From Nemertoderma westbladi (Eukaryota; Xenacoelomorpha; Nemertodermatida; Nemertodermatidae): 53,496 bases of DNA. The notes beneath the pieces are model-generated. The model was given only the letters and a program-made list of their open reading frames with translations. It ran no database searches and was not told where the DNA came from. The translations under genes were made by a program, and so were the position numbers. Location of the stretch: contig JAUCBJ010006463.1 of assembly GCA_032718475.1 (NCBI GenBank), positions 1 through 53,496 on the forward strand, read 5' to 3'. The first letter of the stretch is position 1. Each line of letters starts with the position of its first letter. Below are positions 23,801 to 35,800 of the stretch, piece by piece.

Positions 23801-26800
23801 GAAGGTACGCTGAAATGTTAGACAGCCAAAATAAAAAATTAAAACTACAAGCGGAACAAAAGTCCAAAACAAGACATAAAACAAAAGATCAAAGGTTACA
23901 AATAATTAAACAAAAACTGGAGATGGAACATCAAGCGAAACAAAAAAGGTTGGAAATGGAACATCAAGCCGAACAAAAAAGGTTGGAAATGGAACACCAA
24001 GCGGAACAAAAAAGGTTGGAAATGGAACGCCAAGCTGAACAAAAAAGGTTGGAAATGGAACGCCAAGCCGAACAAAAAAGGTTGGAAATGGAACACCAAG
24101 CCGAACAAAAAAGGTTGGAAATGGAACACCAAGCGGAACAAAAAAGGTTGGAAATGGAACGCCAAGCTGAACAAAAAAGGTTGGAAATGGAACGCCAAGC
24201 TGAACAAAAAAGGTTGGAAATGGAACGCCAAGCTGAACAAAAAAGGTTGGAAATGGAACACCAAGCGGAACAAAAAAGGTTGGAAATGGAACACCAAGCC
24301 GAACAAAAAAGGTTGGAAATGGAACGCCAAGCCGAACAAAAAAGGTTGGAAATGGAACGCCAAGCTGAACAAAAAAGGTTGGAAATGGAACACCAAGCGG
24401 AACGAAAAAGGTTGGAAATGGAACACCAAGCGGAACAAAAAAGGTTGGAAATGGAACGCCAAGCGGAACAAAAAAGGTTGGAAATGGAATGCCAAGCCGA
24501 ACAAAAAAGGTTGGAAATGGAACACCAAGCCGAACAAAAAAGGTTGGAAATGGAACACCAAGCCGAACAAAAAAGGTTGGAAATGGAACACCAAGCCGAA
24601 CAAAAAAGGTTGGAAATGGAATGCCAAGCTGAACAAAAAAGGTTGGAAATGGAACGCCAAGCTGAACAAAAAAGGTTGGAAATGGAACACCAAGCGGAAC
24701 AAAAAAGGTTGGAAATGGAACACCAAGCCGAACAAAAAAGGTTGGAAATGGAACGCCAAGCTGAACAAAAAAGGTTGGCAATGGAACACAAAGCCGAACA
24801 AAAAAGGTTGGAAATGGAACGCCAAGCTGAACAAAAAAGGTTGGAAATGGAACGCCAAGCTGAACAAAAAAGGTTGGAAATGGAACACCAAGCTGAACAA
24901 AAAAGGTTGGAAATGGAACACCAAGCGGAACGAAAAAGGTTGGAAATGGAACACCAAGCCGAACAAAAAAGGTTGGAAATGGAATGCCAAGCTGAACAAA
25001 AAAGGTTGGAAATGGAACGCCAAGCTGAACAAAAAAGGTTGGAAATGGAACACCAAGCCGAACAAAAAAGGTTGGAAATGGAACGCCAAGCTGAACAAAA
25101 AAGGTTGGAAATGGAACACAAAGCCGAACAAAAAAGGTTGGAAATGGAACGCCAAGCTGAACAAAAAAGGTTGGAAATGGAACGCCAAGCTGAACAAAAA
25201 AGGTTGGAAATGGAACACCAAACTGAACAAAAAGGTTGGAAATGGAACACCAAGCGGAACAAAAAAGGTTGGAAATGGAACACCAAGCCGAACAAAAAAG
25301 GTTGGAAATGGAATGCCAAGCTGAACAAAAAAGGTTGGAAATGGAACGCCAAGCTGAACAAAAAAGGTTGGAAATGGAACACCAAGCCGAACAAAAAAGG
25401 TTGGAAATGGAACACAAAGCCGAACAAAAAAGGTTGGAAATGGAACGCCAAGCTGAACAAAAAAGGTTGGAAATGGAACGCCAAGCTGAACAAAAAAGGT
25501 TGGAAATGGAACACAAAGCCGAACAAAAAAGGTTGGAAATGGAACACCAAGCTGAACAAAAAAGGTTGGAAATGGAACACCAAGCGGAACAAAAAAGGTT
25601 GGAAATGGAACACCAAGCCGAACAAAAAAGGTTGGAAATGGAATGCCAAGCTGAACAAAAAAGGTTGGAAATGGAACGCCAAGCTGAACAAAAAAGGTTG
25701 GAAATGGAACACCAAGCCGAACAAAAAAGGTTGGAAATGGAACGCCAAGCCGAACAAAAAAGGTTGGAAATGGAACGCCAAGCTGAACAAAAAAGGTTGG
25801 ACATGAAACGCCAAGCGGAACAAAAAAAGGTTGGAAGTGGAACAAAATCGGTTGGAAATGGAACACCAAGCCGAACAAAAAAGGTTGGAAATGGAACGCC
25901 AAGCTGAACAAAAAAGGTTGGACATGAAACGCCAAGCGGAACAAAAAAAGGTTCGAAGTGGAACAAAAAAGGTTGGAAATGGAACACCAAGCCGAACAAA
26001 AAAGGTTGGAAATGGAACGCCAAGCTGAACAAAAAAGGTTGGAAATGGAACGCCAAGCGGAACAAAAAAGGTTAGAAATTGAATGCCAAGCAGAATAAGA
26101 TAACCTGGAGATAAGGCGTAAGGAAAAACAACTGCGCTTGGAGGAAGAATACCAGGCAGAACAAGACGATTTCCAACACGTTGAACAACTAAGAATGGCG
26201 GAACAACAAAGAATAGACTGGGCGCTTCAATTACGTCATAAAGAAAGATAACTGGACTATAACGCCCAACTCTAGTATGAGCTGTTCCCAGTCCCCCGAA
26301 CCGATCATTGGTTCTGTCTGTATGAGCTGTTCCCAGTCCCCCGATCCATTCACTGGTTCTGTCTGTATGAGCTGTTCCCAGTCCCCCGAACCGATCACTG
26401 GTTCTGTCTGTATGAGCTGTTCCCAGTCCCCTGATCCATTCACTGGTTCTGTCTGTATGAGCTGTTCCCAGTCCCCTGATCCATTCACTGGTTCTGTCTG
26501 TATGAGCTGTTCCCAGTCCCCTGATCCATTCACTGGTTCTGTCTGTATGAGCTGTTCCCAGTCCCCTGATCCATTCACTGGTTCTGTCTGTATGAGCTGT
26601 TCCCAGTCCCTCGATCTGATCACTGGTTCTGTCTGTATGAGCTGTTCCCAGTCCCTCAATCCGATCACTGCTTCTGGTTCTGTCTGTATGAGCTGTTCCC
26701 AGTCCCCCGAACCGATCACTGGTTCTGTCTGTATGAGCTGTTCCCAGTCCCCCGAACCGATCACTGGTTCTGTCTGTATGAGCTGTTCCCAGTCCCCCGA

Positions 26801-29800
26801 ACCGATCACTGGTTCTGTCTGTATGAGCTGTTCCCAGTCCCCCGAACCGATCACTGGTTCTGTCTGTATGAGCTGTTCCCAGTCCCCTGATCCATTCACT
26901 GGTTCTGTCTGTATGAGCTGTTCCTAGTCCCCCGATCCGATCACTGGTTCTGTCTGTATGAGCTGTTCCCAGTCCCCTGATCCATTCACTGGTTCTGTCT
27001 GTATGAGCTGTTCCCAGTCCCTCGATCTGATCACTGGTTCTGTCTGTATGAGCTGTTCCCAGTCCCCCGATCCGATCACTGGTTCTGTCTGTATGAGCTG
27101 TTCCCAGTCCCCAGATCCGATCACTGCTTCTGGTTCTGTCTGTATGAGCTGTTCCCAGTCCCCCGAACCGATCACTGGTTCTGTCTGTATGAGCCGTTCC
27201 CAGTCCCTCGATCTGATCACTGGTTCTGTCTGTATGAGCTGTTCCCAGTCCCCCGAACCGATCACTGGTTCTGTCTGTATGAGCCGTTCCCAGTCCCTCG
27301 ATCTGATCACTGGTTCTGTATGTATGAGCTGTTCCTAGTCCCCCGATCCGATCACTGGTTCTGTCTGTATGAGCTGTTCCCAGTCCCCCGATCCGATCAC
27401 TGGTTCTGTCTGTATGAGCTGTTCCCAGTCCCCCGAACCGATCATTGGTTCTGTTTGTATGAGCTGTTCCCATTCCCCTGATCCATTCATTGGTTCTGTC
27501 TGTATGAGCTGTTCCCATTCCCCTGATCCATTCACTGGTTCTGTCTGTATGAGCTGTTCCTAGTCCCCCGATCCGATCACTGGTTCTGTCTGTATGAGCT
27601 GTTCCCAGTCCCCTGATCCATTCACTGGTTCTGTCTGTATGAGCTGTTCCCAGTCCCTCGATCTGATCACTGGTTCTGTCTGTATGAGCTGTTCCCAGTC
27701 CCCCGCACCGATCACTGCTTCTGTCTGTATGAGCTGTTCCCAGTCCCCCGAACCGATCACTGATTCTGTCTGTATGAGCTGTTCCCAGTCCCCTGATCCA
27801 TTCACTGGTTCTGTCTGTATGAGCTGTTCCCAGTCCCCTGATCCATTCACTGGTTCTGTCTGTATGAGCTGTCCCCAGTCCCCCGATCCGATCACTGGTT
27901 CTGTCTGTATGAGCTGTTCCTAGTCCCCCGATCCGATCACTGGTTCTGCCTGTATGAGCTGTTCCCAGTCCCCTGATCCATTCACTGGTTCTTTCTGTAT
28001 GAGCTGTTCCCAGTCCCTCGATCTGATCACTGGTTCTGTCTGTATGAGCTGTTCCCAGTCCCCCGAACCGATCACTGGTTCTGTCTGTATGAGCTGTTCC
28101 CAGTCCCCCGAACCGATCACTGGTTCTGTCTGTATGAGCCGTTCCCAGTCCCTCGATCTGATCACTGGTTCTGTCTGTATGAGCTGTTCCCGGTCCCCCG
28201 AACCGATCACTGGTTCTGTCTGTATGAGCTGTTCCCAGTCCCCTGATCCATTCACTGGTTCTGTCTGTATGAGCTGTTCCCAGTCCCCTGATCCATTCAC
28301 TGGTTCTGTCTGTATGAGCTGTTCCCAGTCCCCCGATCCGATCACTGGTTCTGTCTGTATGAGCTGTTCCAAGTCCCCCGAACCGATCACTGGTTCTGTC
28401 TGTATGAGCTGTTCCCAGTCCCCCGAACCGATCACTGGTTCTGTCTGTATGAGCTGTTCCCAGTCCCCCGAACCGATCACTGGTTCTGTCTGTATGAGCT
28501 GTTCCCAGTCCCCCGAACCGATCACTGGTTCTGTCTGTATGAGCTGTTCCCAGTCCCCCGAACCGATCACTGGTTCTGTCTGTATGAGCTGTTCCCAGTC
28601 CCCTGATCCATTCACTGGTTCTGTCTGTATGAGCTGTTCCCAGTCCCCCGAACTGATCATTGGTTCTGTTTGTATGAGCTGTTCCCATTCCCCTGATCCA
28701 TTCATTGGTTCTGTCTGTATGAGCTGTTCCCATTCCCCTGATCCATTCATTGGTTCTGTCTGTATGAGCTGTTCCCATTCCCCTGATCCATTCATTGGTT
28801 CTGTCTGTATGAGCTGTTCCCAGTCCCCCGAACCGATCACTGGTTCTGTCTGTATGAGCTGTCCCCATTCCCCTGATCCATTCATTGGTTCTGTCTGTAT
28901 GAGCTGTTCCCAGTCCCCTGATCCATTCATTGGTTCTGTCTGTATGAGCTGTTCCCAGTCCCCCGAACCGATCACTGGTTCTGTCTGTATGAGCTGTTCC
29001 CAGTCCCCCGAACCGATCACTGGTTCTGTCTGTATGAGCTGTTCCCAGTCCCCCGAACCGATCACTGGTTCTGTCTGTATGAGCCGTTCCCAGTCCCTCG
29101 ATCTGATCACTGGTTCTGTCTGTATGAGCTCTTCCCATTCCCCTGATCCATTCATTGGTTCTGTCTGTATGAGCTGTTCCCAGTCCCCCGAACCGATCAC
29201 TGGTTCTGTCTGTATGAGCTGTTCCCAGTCCCCCGAACCGATCACTGGTTCTGTCTGTATGAGCTGTTCCCAGTCCCCCGATCCGATCACTGGTTCTGTC
29301 TGTATGAGCTGTTCCCAGTCCCCCGAACCATTCACTGGTTCTGTCTGTATGAGCTGTTCCCATTCCCCTGATCCATTCACTGGTTCTGTCTGTATGAGCT
29401 GTTCCCAGTCCCCCGAACCGATCACTGGTTCTGTCTGTATGAGCTGTTCCCAGTCCCCCGATCCGATCACTGGTTCTGTCTGTATGAGCTGTTCCCAGTC
29501 CCCCGAACCGATCATTGGTTCTGTCTGTATGAGCTGTTCCCAGTCCCCCGAACCGATCACTAGTTATGTCTGTATGAGCTGTTCCCAGTCCCCCGATCCG
29601 ATCACTGGTTCTGTCTGTATGAGCTGTTCCCAGTCCCCCGATCCGATCACTGGTTCTGTCTGTATGAGCTGTTCCCAGTCCCCCGAACCGATCATTGGTT
29701 CTGTCTGTATGAGCTGTTCCCAGTCCCCCGAACCGATCACTGGTTCTGTCTGTATGAGCTGTTCCCAGTCCCCTGATCCATTCACTGGTTCTGTCTGTAT

Positions 29801-32800
29801 GAGCTGTTCCCAGTCCCCCGAACCGATCACTGGTTCTGTCTGTATGAGCTGTTCCCAGTCCCCCGAACCGATCACTGGTTCTGTCTGTATGAGCTGTTCC
29901 CAGTCCCCCGAACCGATCATTGGTTCTGTCTGTATGAGCTGTTCCCAGTCCCCCGAACCGATCATTGGTTCTGTCTGTATGAGCTGTTCCCAGTCCCCCG
30001 ATCCATTCACTGGTTCTGTCTGTATGAGCTCTTCCCATTCCCCTGATCCATTCATTGGTTCTGTCTGTATGAGCTGTTCCCAGTCCCCCGAACCGATCAC
30101 TGGTTCTGTCTGTATGAGCTGTTCCCAGTCCCCCGATCCATTCACTGGTTCTGTCTGTACGAGCTGTTCCCAGTCCCCGAACCGATCACTGGTTCTGTCT
30201 GTATGAGCTGTTCCCAGTCCCCCGAACCGATCACTGGTTCTGTCTGTATGAGCTGTTCCCAGTCCCCCGAACCGATTACTGGTTCTGTCTGTATGAGCTG
30301 TTCCCAGTCCCCTGATCCATTCACTGGTTCTGTCTGTATGAGCTGTTCCCAGTCCCCCGATCCGATCACTGCTTCTGTCTGTATGAGCTGTTCCCAGTCC
30401 CCCGAACCGATCACTGATTCTGTCTGTATGAGCTGTTCCCAGTCCCCTGATCCATTCACTGGTTCTGTCTGTATGAGCTGTTCCCAGTCCCCCGAACTGA
30501 TCACTGGTTCTGTCTGTATGAGCTGTTCCCAGTCCCCCGATCCGATCACTGGTTCTGTCTGTATGAGCTGTTCCCAGTCCCCCGAACCGATCATTGGTTC
30601 TGTTTGTATGAGCTGTTCCCATTCCCCTGATCCATTCATTGGTTCTGTCTGTATGAGCTGTTCCCATTCCCCTGATCCATTCACTGGTTCTGTCTGTATG
30701 AGCTGTTCCTAGTCCCCCGATCCGATCACTGGTTCTGTCTGTATGAGCTGTTCCCAGTCCCCTGATCCATTCACTGGTTCTGTCTGTATGAGCTGTTCCC
30801 AGTCCCCTGATCCATTCACTGGTTCTGTCTGTATGAGCTGTTCCCAGTCCCCCGATCCGATCACTGGTTCTGTCTGTATGAGCTGTTCCTAGTCCCCCGA
30901 TCCGATCACTGGTTCTGCCTGTATGAGCTGTTCCCAGTCCCCTGATCCATTCACTGGTTCTTTCTGTATGAGCTGTTCCCAGTCCCTCGATCTGATCACT
31001 GGTTCTGTCTGTATGAGCTGTTCCCAGTCCCCCGAACCGATCACTGGTTCTGTCTGTATGAGCTGTTCCCAGTCCCCCGAACCGATCACTGGTTCTGTCT
31101 GTATGAGCCGTTCCCAGTCCCTCGATCTGATCACTGGTTCTGTCTGTATGAGCTGTTCCCAGTCCCCCGAACCGATCACTGGTTCTGTCTGTATGAGCTG
31201 TTCCCATTCCCCTGATCCATTCATTGGTTCTGTCTGTATGAGCTGTTCCCAGTCCCCTGATCCATTCATTGGTTCTGTCTGTATGAGCTGTTCCCAGTCC
31301 CCCGAACCGATCACTGGTTCTGTCTGTATGAGCTGTTCCCAGTCCCCCGAACCGATCACTGGTTCTGTCTGTATGAGCTGTTCCCAGTCCCCCGAACCGA
31401 TCACTGGTTCTGTCTGTATGAGCTGTTCCCAGTCCCCCGATCCATTCACTGGTTCTGTCTGTATGAGCTCTTCCCATTCCCCTGATCCATTCATTGGTTC
31501 TGTCTGTATGAGCTGTTCCCAGTCCCCCGAACCGATCACTGGTTCTGTCTGTATGAGCTGTTCCCAGTCCCCCGATCCGATCACTGGTTCTGTCTGTATG
31601 AGCTGTTCCCAGTCCCCCGATCCGATCACTGGTTCTGTCTGTATGAGCTGTTCCCAGTCCCCCGAACCGATCATTGGTTCTGTCTGTATGAGCTGTTCCC
31701 AGTCCCCCGAACCGATCACTGGTTCTGTCTGTATGAGCTGTTCCCAGTCCCCCGATCCATTCACTGGTTCTGTCTGTATGAGCTGTTCCCAGTCCCCCGA
31801 ACCGATCACTGGTTCTGTCTGTATGAGCTGTTCCCAGTCCCCCGAACCGATCACTGGTTCTGTCTGTATGAGCTGTTCCCAGTCCCCCGAACCGATCATT
31901 GGTTCTGTCTGTATGAGCTGTTCCCAGTCCCCCGAACCGATCATTGGTTCTGTCTGTATGAGCTGTTCCCAGTCCCCCGATCCATTCACTGGTTCTGTCT
32001 GTATGAGCTCTTCCCATTCCCCTGATCCATTCATTGGTTCTGTCTGTATGAGCTGTTCCCAGTCCCCCGAACCGATCACTGGTTCTGTCTGTATGAGCTG
32101 TTCCCAGTCCCCCGATCCATTCACTGGTTCTGTCTGTATGAGCTGTTCCCAGTCCCCCGAACCGATCACTGGTTCTGTCTGTATGAGCTGTTCCCAGTCC
32201 CCCGAACCGATCACTGGTTCTGTCTGTATGAGCTGTTCCCAGTCCCCCGAACCGATCACTGGTTCTGTCTGTATGAGCTGTTCCCAGTCCCCCGATCCGA
32301 TCACTGCTTCTGTCTGTATGAGCTGTTCCCAGTCCCCCGAACCGATCACTGATTCTGTCTGTATGAGCTGTTCCCAGTCCCCTGATCCATTCACTGGTTC
32401 TGTCTGTATGAGCTGTTCCCAGTCCCCTGATCCATTCACTGGTTCTGTCTGTATGAGCTGTTCCCAGTCCCCCGATCCGATCACTGGTTCTGTCTGTATG
32501 AGCTGTTCCTAGTCCCCCGATCCGATCACTGGTTCTGCCTGTATGAGCTGTTCCCAGTCCCCTGATCCATTCACTGGTTCTTTCTGTATGAGCTGTTCCC
32601 AGTCCCTCGATCTGATCACTGGTTCTGTCTGTATGAGCTGTTCCCAGTCCCCCGAACCGATCACTGGTTCTGTCTGTATGAGCTGTTCCCAGTCCCCCGA
32701 ACCGATCACTGGTTCTGTCTGTATGAGCCGTTCCCAGTCCCTCGATCTGATCACTGGTTCTGTCTGTATGAGCTGTTCCCAGTCCCCCGAACCGATCACT

Positions 32801-35800
32801 GGTTCTGTCTGTATGAGCTGTTCCCATTCCCCTGATCCATTCATTGGTTCTGTCTGTATGAGCTGTTCCCAGTCCCCTGATCCATTCATTGGTTCTGTCT
32901 GTATGAGCTGTTCCCAGTCCCCCGAACCGATCACTGGTTCTGTCTGTATGAGCTGTTCCCAGTCCCCCGAACCGATCACTGGTTCTGTCTGTATGAGCTG
33001 TTCCCAGTCCCCCGAACCGATCATTGGTTCTGTCTGTATGAGCTGTTCCCAGTCCCCCGATCCATTCACTGGTTCTGTCTGTATGAGCTCTTCCCATTCC
33101 CCTGATCCATTCATTGGTTCTGTCTGTATGAGCTGTTCCCAGTCCCCCGAACCGATCACTGGTTTTGTCTGTATGAGCTGTTCCCAGTCCCCCGAACCGA
33201 TCACTGGTTCTGATCTGTATGAGCTGTTCCCAGTCCCCCGATCCGATCACTGGTTCTGTCTGTATGAGCTGTTCCCAGTCCCCCGAACCATTCACTGGTT
33301 CTGTCTGTATGAGCTGTTCCCATTCCCCTGATCCATTCACTGGTTCTGTCTGTATGAGCTGTTCCCAGTCCCCCGAACCGATCACTGGTTCTGTCTGTAT
33401 GAGCTGTTCCCAGTCCCCCGATCCGATCACTGGTTCTGTCTGTATGAGCTGTTCCCAGTCCCCCGAACCGATCATTGGTTCTGTCTGTATGAGCTGTTCC
33501 CAGTCCCCCGAACCGATCACTGGTTCTGTCTGTATGAGCTGTTCCCAGTCCCCCGATCCGATCACTGGTTCTGTCTGTATGAGCTGTTCCCAGTCCCCCG
33601 ATCCGATCACTGGTTCTGTCTGTATGAGCTGTTCCCAGTCCCCCGAACCGATCATTGGTTCTGTCTGTATGAGCTGTTCCCAGTCCCCCGAACCGATCAC
33701 TGGTTCTGTCTGTATGAGCTGTTCCCAGTCCCCCGATCCATTCACTGGTTCTGTCTGTATGAGCTGTTCCCAGTCCCCCGAACCGATCACTGGTTCTGTC
33801 TGTATGAGCTGTTCCCAGTCCCCTGATCCATTCACTGGTTCTGTCTGTATGAGCTGTTCCCAGTCCCCCGAACCGATCACTGGTTCTGTCTGTATGAGCT
33901 GTTCCCAGTCCCCTGATCCATTCACTGGTTCTGTCTGTATGAGCTCTTCCCATTCCCCTGATCCATTCATTGGTTCTGTCTGTATGAGCTGTTCCCAGTC
34001 CCCCGAACCGATCATTGGTTCTGTCTGTATGAGCTGTTCCCAGTCCCCTGATCCATTCATTGGTTCTGTCTGTATGAGCTCTTCCCATTCCCCTGATCCA
34101 TTCATTGGTTCTGTCTGTATGAGCTGTTCCCAGTCCCCCGAACCGATCACTGGTTCTGTCTGTATGAGCTGTTCCCAGTCCCCTGATCCATTCATTGGTT
34201 CTGTCTGTATGAGCTCTTCCCATTCCCCTGATCCATTCACTGGTTCTGTCTGTATGAGCTCTTCCCATTCCCCTGATCCATTCATTGGTTCTGTCTGTAT
34301 GAGCTGTTCCCAGTCCCCCGAACCGATCATTGGTTCTGTCTGTATGAGCTGTTCCCAGTCCCCTGATCCATTCATTGGTTCTGTCTGTATGAGCTCTTCC
34401 CATTCCCCTGATCCATTCATTGGTTCTGTCTGTATGAGCTGTTCCCAGTCCCCCGAACCGATCACTGGTTCTGTCTGTATGAGCTGTTCCCAGTCCCCTG
34501 ATCCATTCACTGGTTCTGTCTGTATGAGCTGTTCCCAGTCCCCTGACCCATTCACTGGTTCTGTCTCTATGAGCTGTTCCTAGCCCCCCGATCTGATCAC
34601 TGCAATCTATAGAACTTTAGTAAATAAATATAAAGCTTAATAAACAACTACTTGTTTTCACTTCTGTCACCCATTATTATTACTATAACGCGCTCATATC
34701 GCCTATCTAATCTAATCTATCTAATAATTGTAATTCTTTTAGTCCTTTCATTATTTTGCAGGCTTACAAAAATTTTGGGACTCGAATAACCAATATGAAG
34801 AAGAAAGTTGATAGTAAAAAGGGAGAATTTAAAGGAAAAGTTAATCTTCACCAACACATTGACGGTGTACCTGCTTTGTAAGTTGTTCTAAACATAAAGT
34901 GAACTCACTCTGGTGCATTATTTTTTTATTTTGTAATTTTAAAGATTCATTCTCCCATTGAACCTTTAAACCCACTGACTACGTTATTAATTGTAGAAAC
35001 ATATTTAAAAGAAATGTAACTCTTGTTTACCATAAGGTGTAGGGCGGGGTAGCTCAGTTGGTTGAGCGCCGGGCCTGCAATCTATTGGTTGTAGGTTCAG
35101 CCCCGCCAGGGTCCACTCAGCCTTTCATCCACTGGGGTCGATAAAATGAGTACCAGTTAAATAACTGGGAGCAAATCTTGGGATAGGAGTAGCGCCCACC
35201 CCTACCCTCGGGTAGCAGCTATCGAAAGAGGAGCCTTCGGGTCGCCTCCGGCTTTGGCCGACTGTTTGCTTGTAGGGACTTTAAGTCACATGACATGTTT
35301 GAGATGGAAACTTAAACAAAATAAAGTGTATCCTGTATTGTCAGTTGTGTCCATCAAAACGATAGATTCTAAAAAAAAACTCACAGTTGAGCCTTTTTAT
35401 TTCGCGTCCAGAGTCCGTGGCCAAAAAATCGAGAAAATCGTACCTCGGGAAATACCCTGTTGGATCGGGAGACCACTTTTACCTACATATGTCCAGCTTG
35501 TAGACTGCGTCCTTTGGGAGGGCGACACTTCATCTACCTTTTCGTCACCCTGGCTGTGTTTTCTCGAATGTGTTATTCAACCCACCAAGGTGGACCCACA
35601 ATGAAGATATACTTTACGAAAGACCACGAGGAAGAGGGAATTAATTAATGAGGTTGAAGAGGGGGGTCTATCATGTACGATGGCTCGGTGACTTTCATTG
35701 AGAATGGAAATGAATTTCGATAATTCGAAGTTATATTCTAACAATGGATTCTAGAATTATTTAATGGGTCAATACCTCAAGATGTAGAAGTAATAGTAAT

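Noticed and set aside
23964-34555. Minus-strand open frames of 2,024 and 1,663 codons
   Set aside because: They cross from minisatellite 3 into minisatellite 2 and switch repeat peptide when the array phase changes. No start context, domain or coding flank supports them.
27954-34583. + strand Cys-rich MSCSQSP repeat proteins
   Set aside because: The frames are cut at each TAG unit and start at arbitrary repeat ATGs; they are a by-product of the 45-bp unit.
35041-35110. Functional tRNA-Ala gene
   Set aside because: Box B is altered and the T-arm does not fold; a SINE body follows directly.
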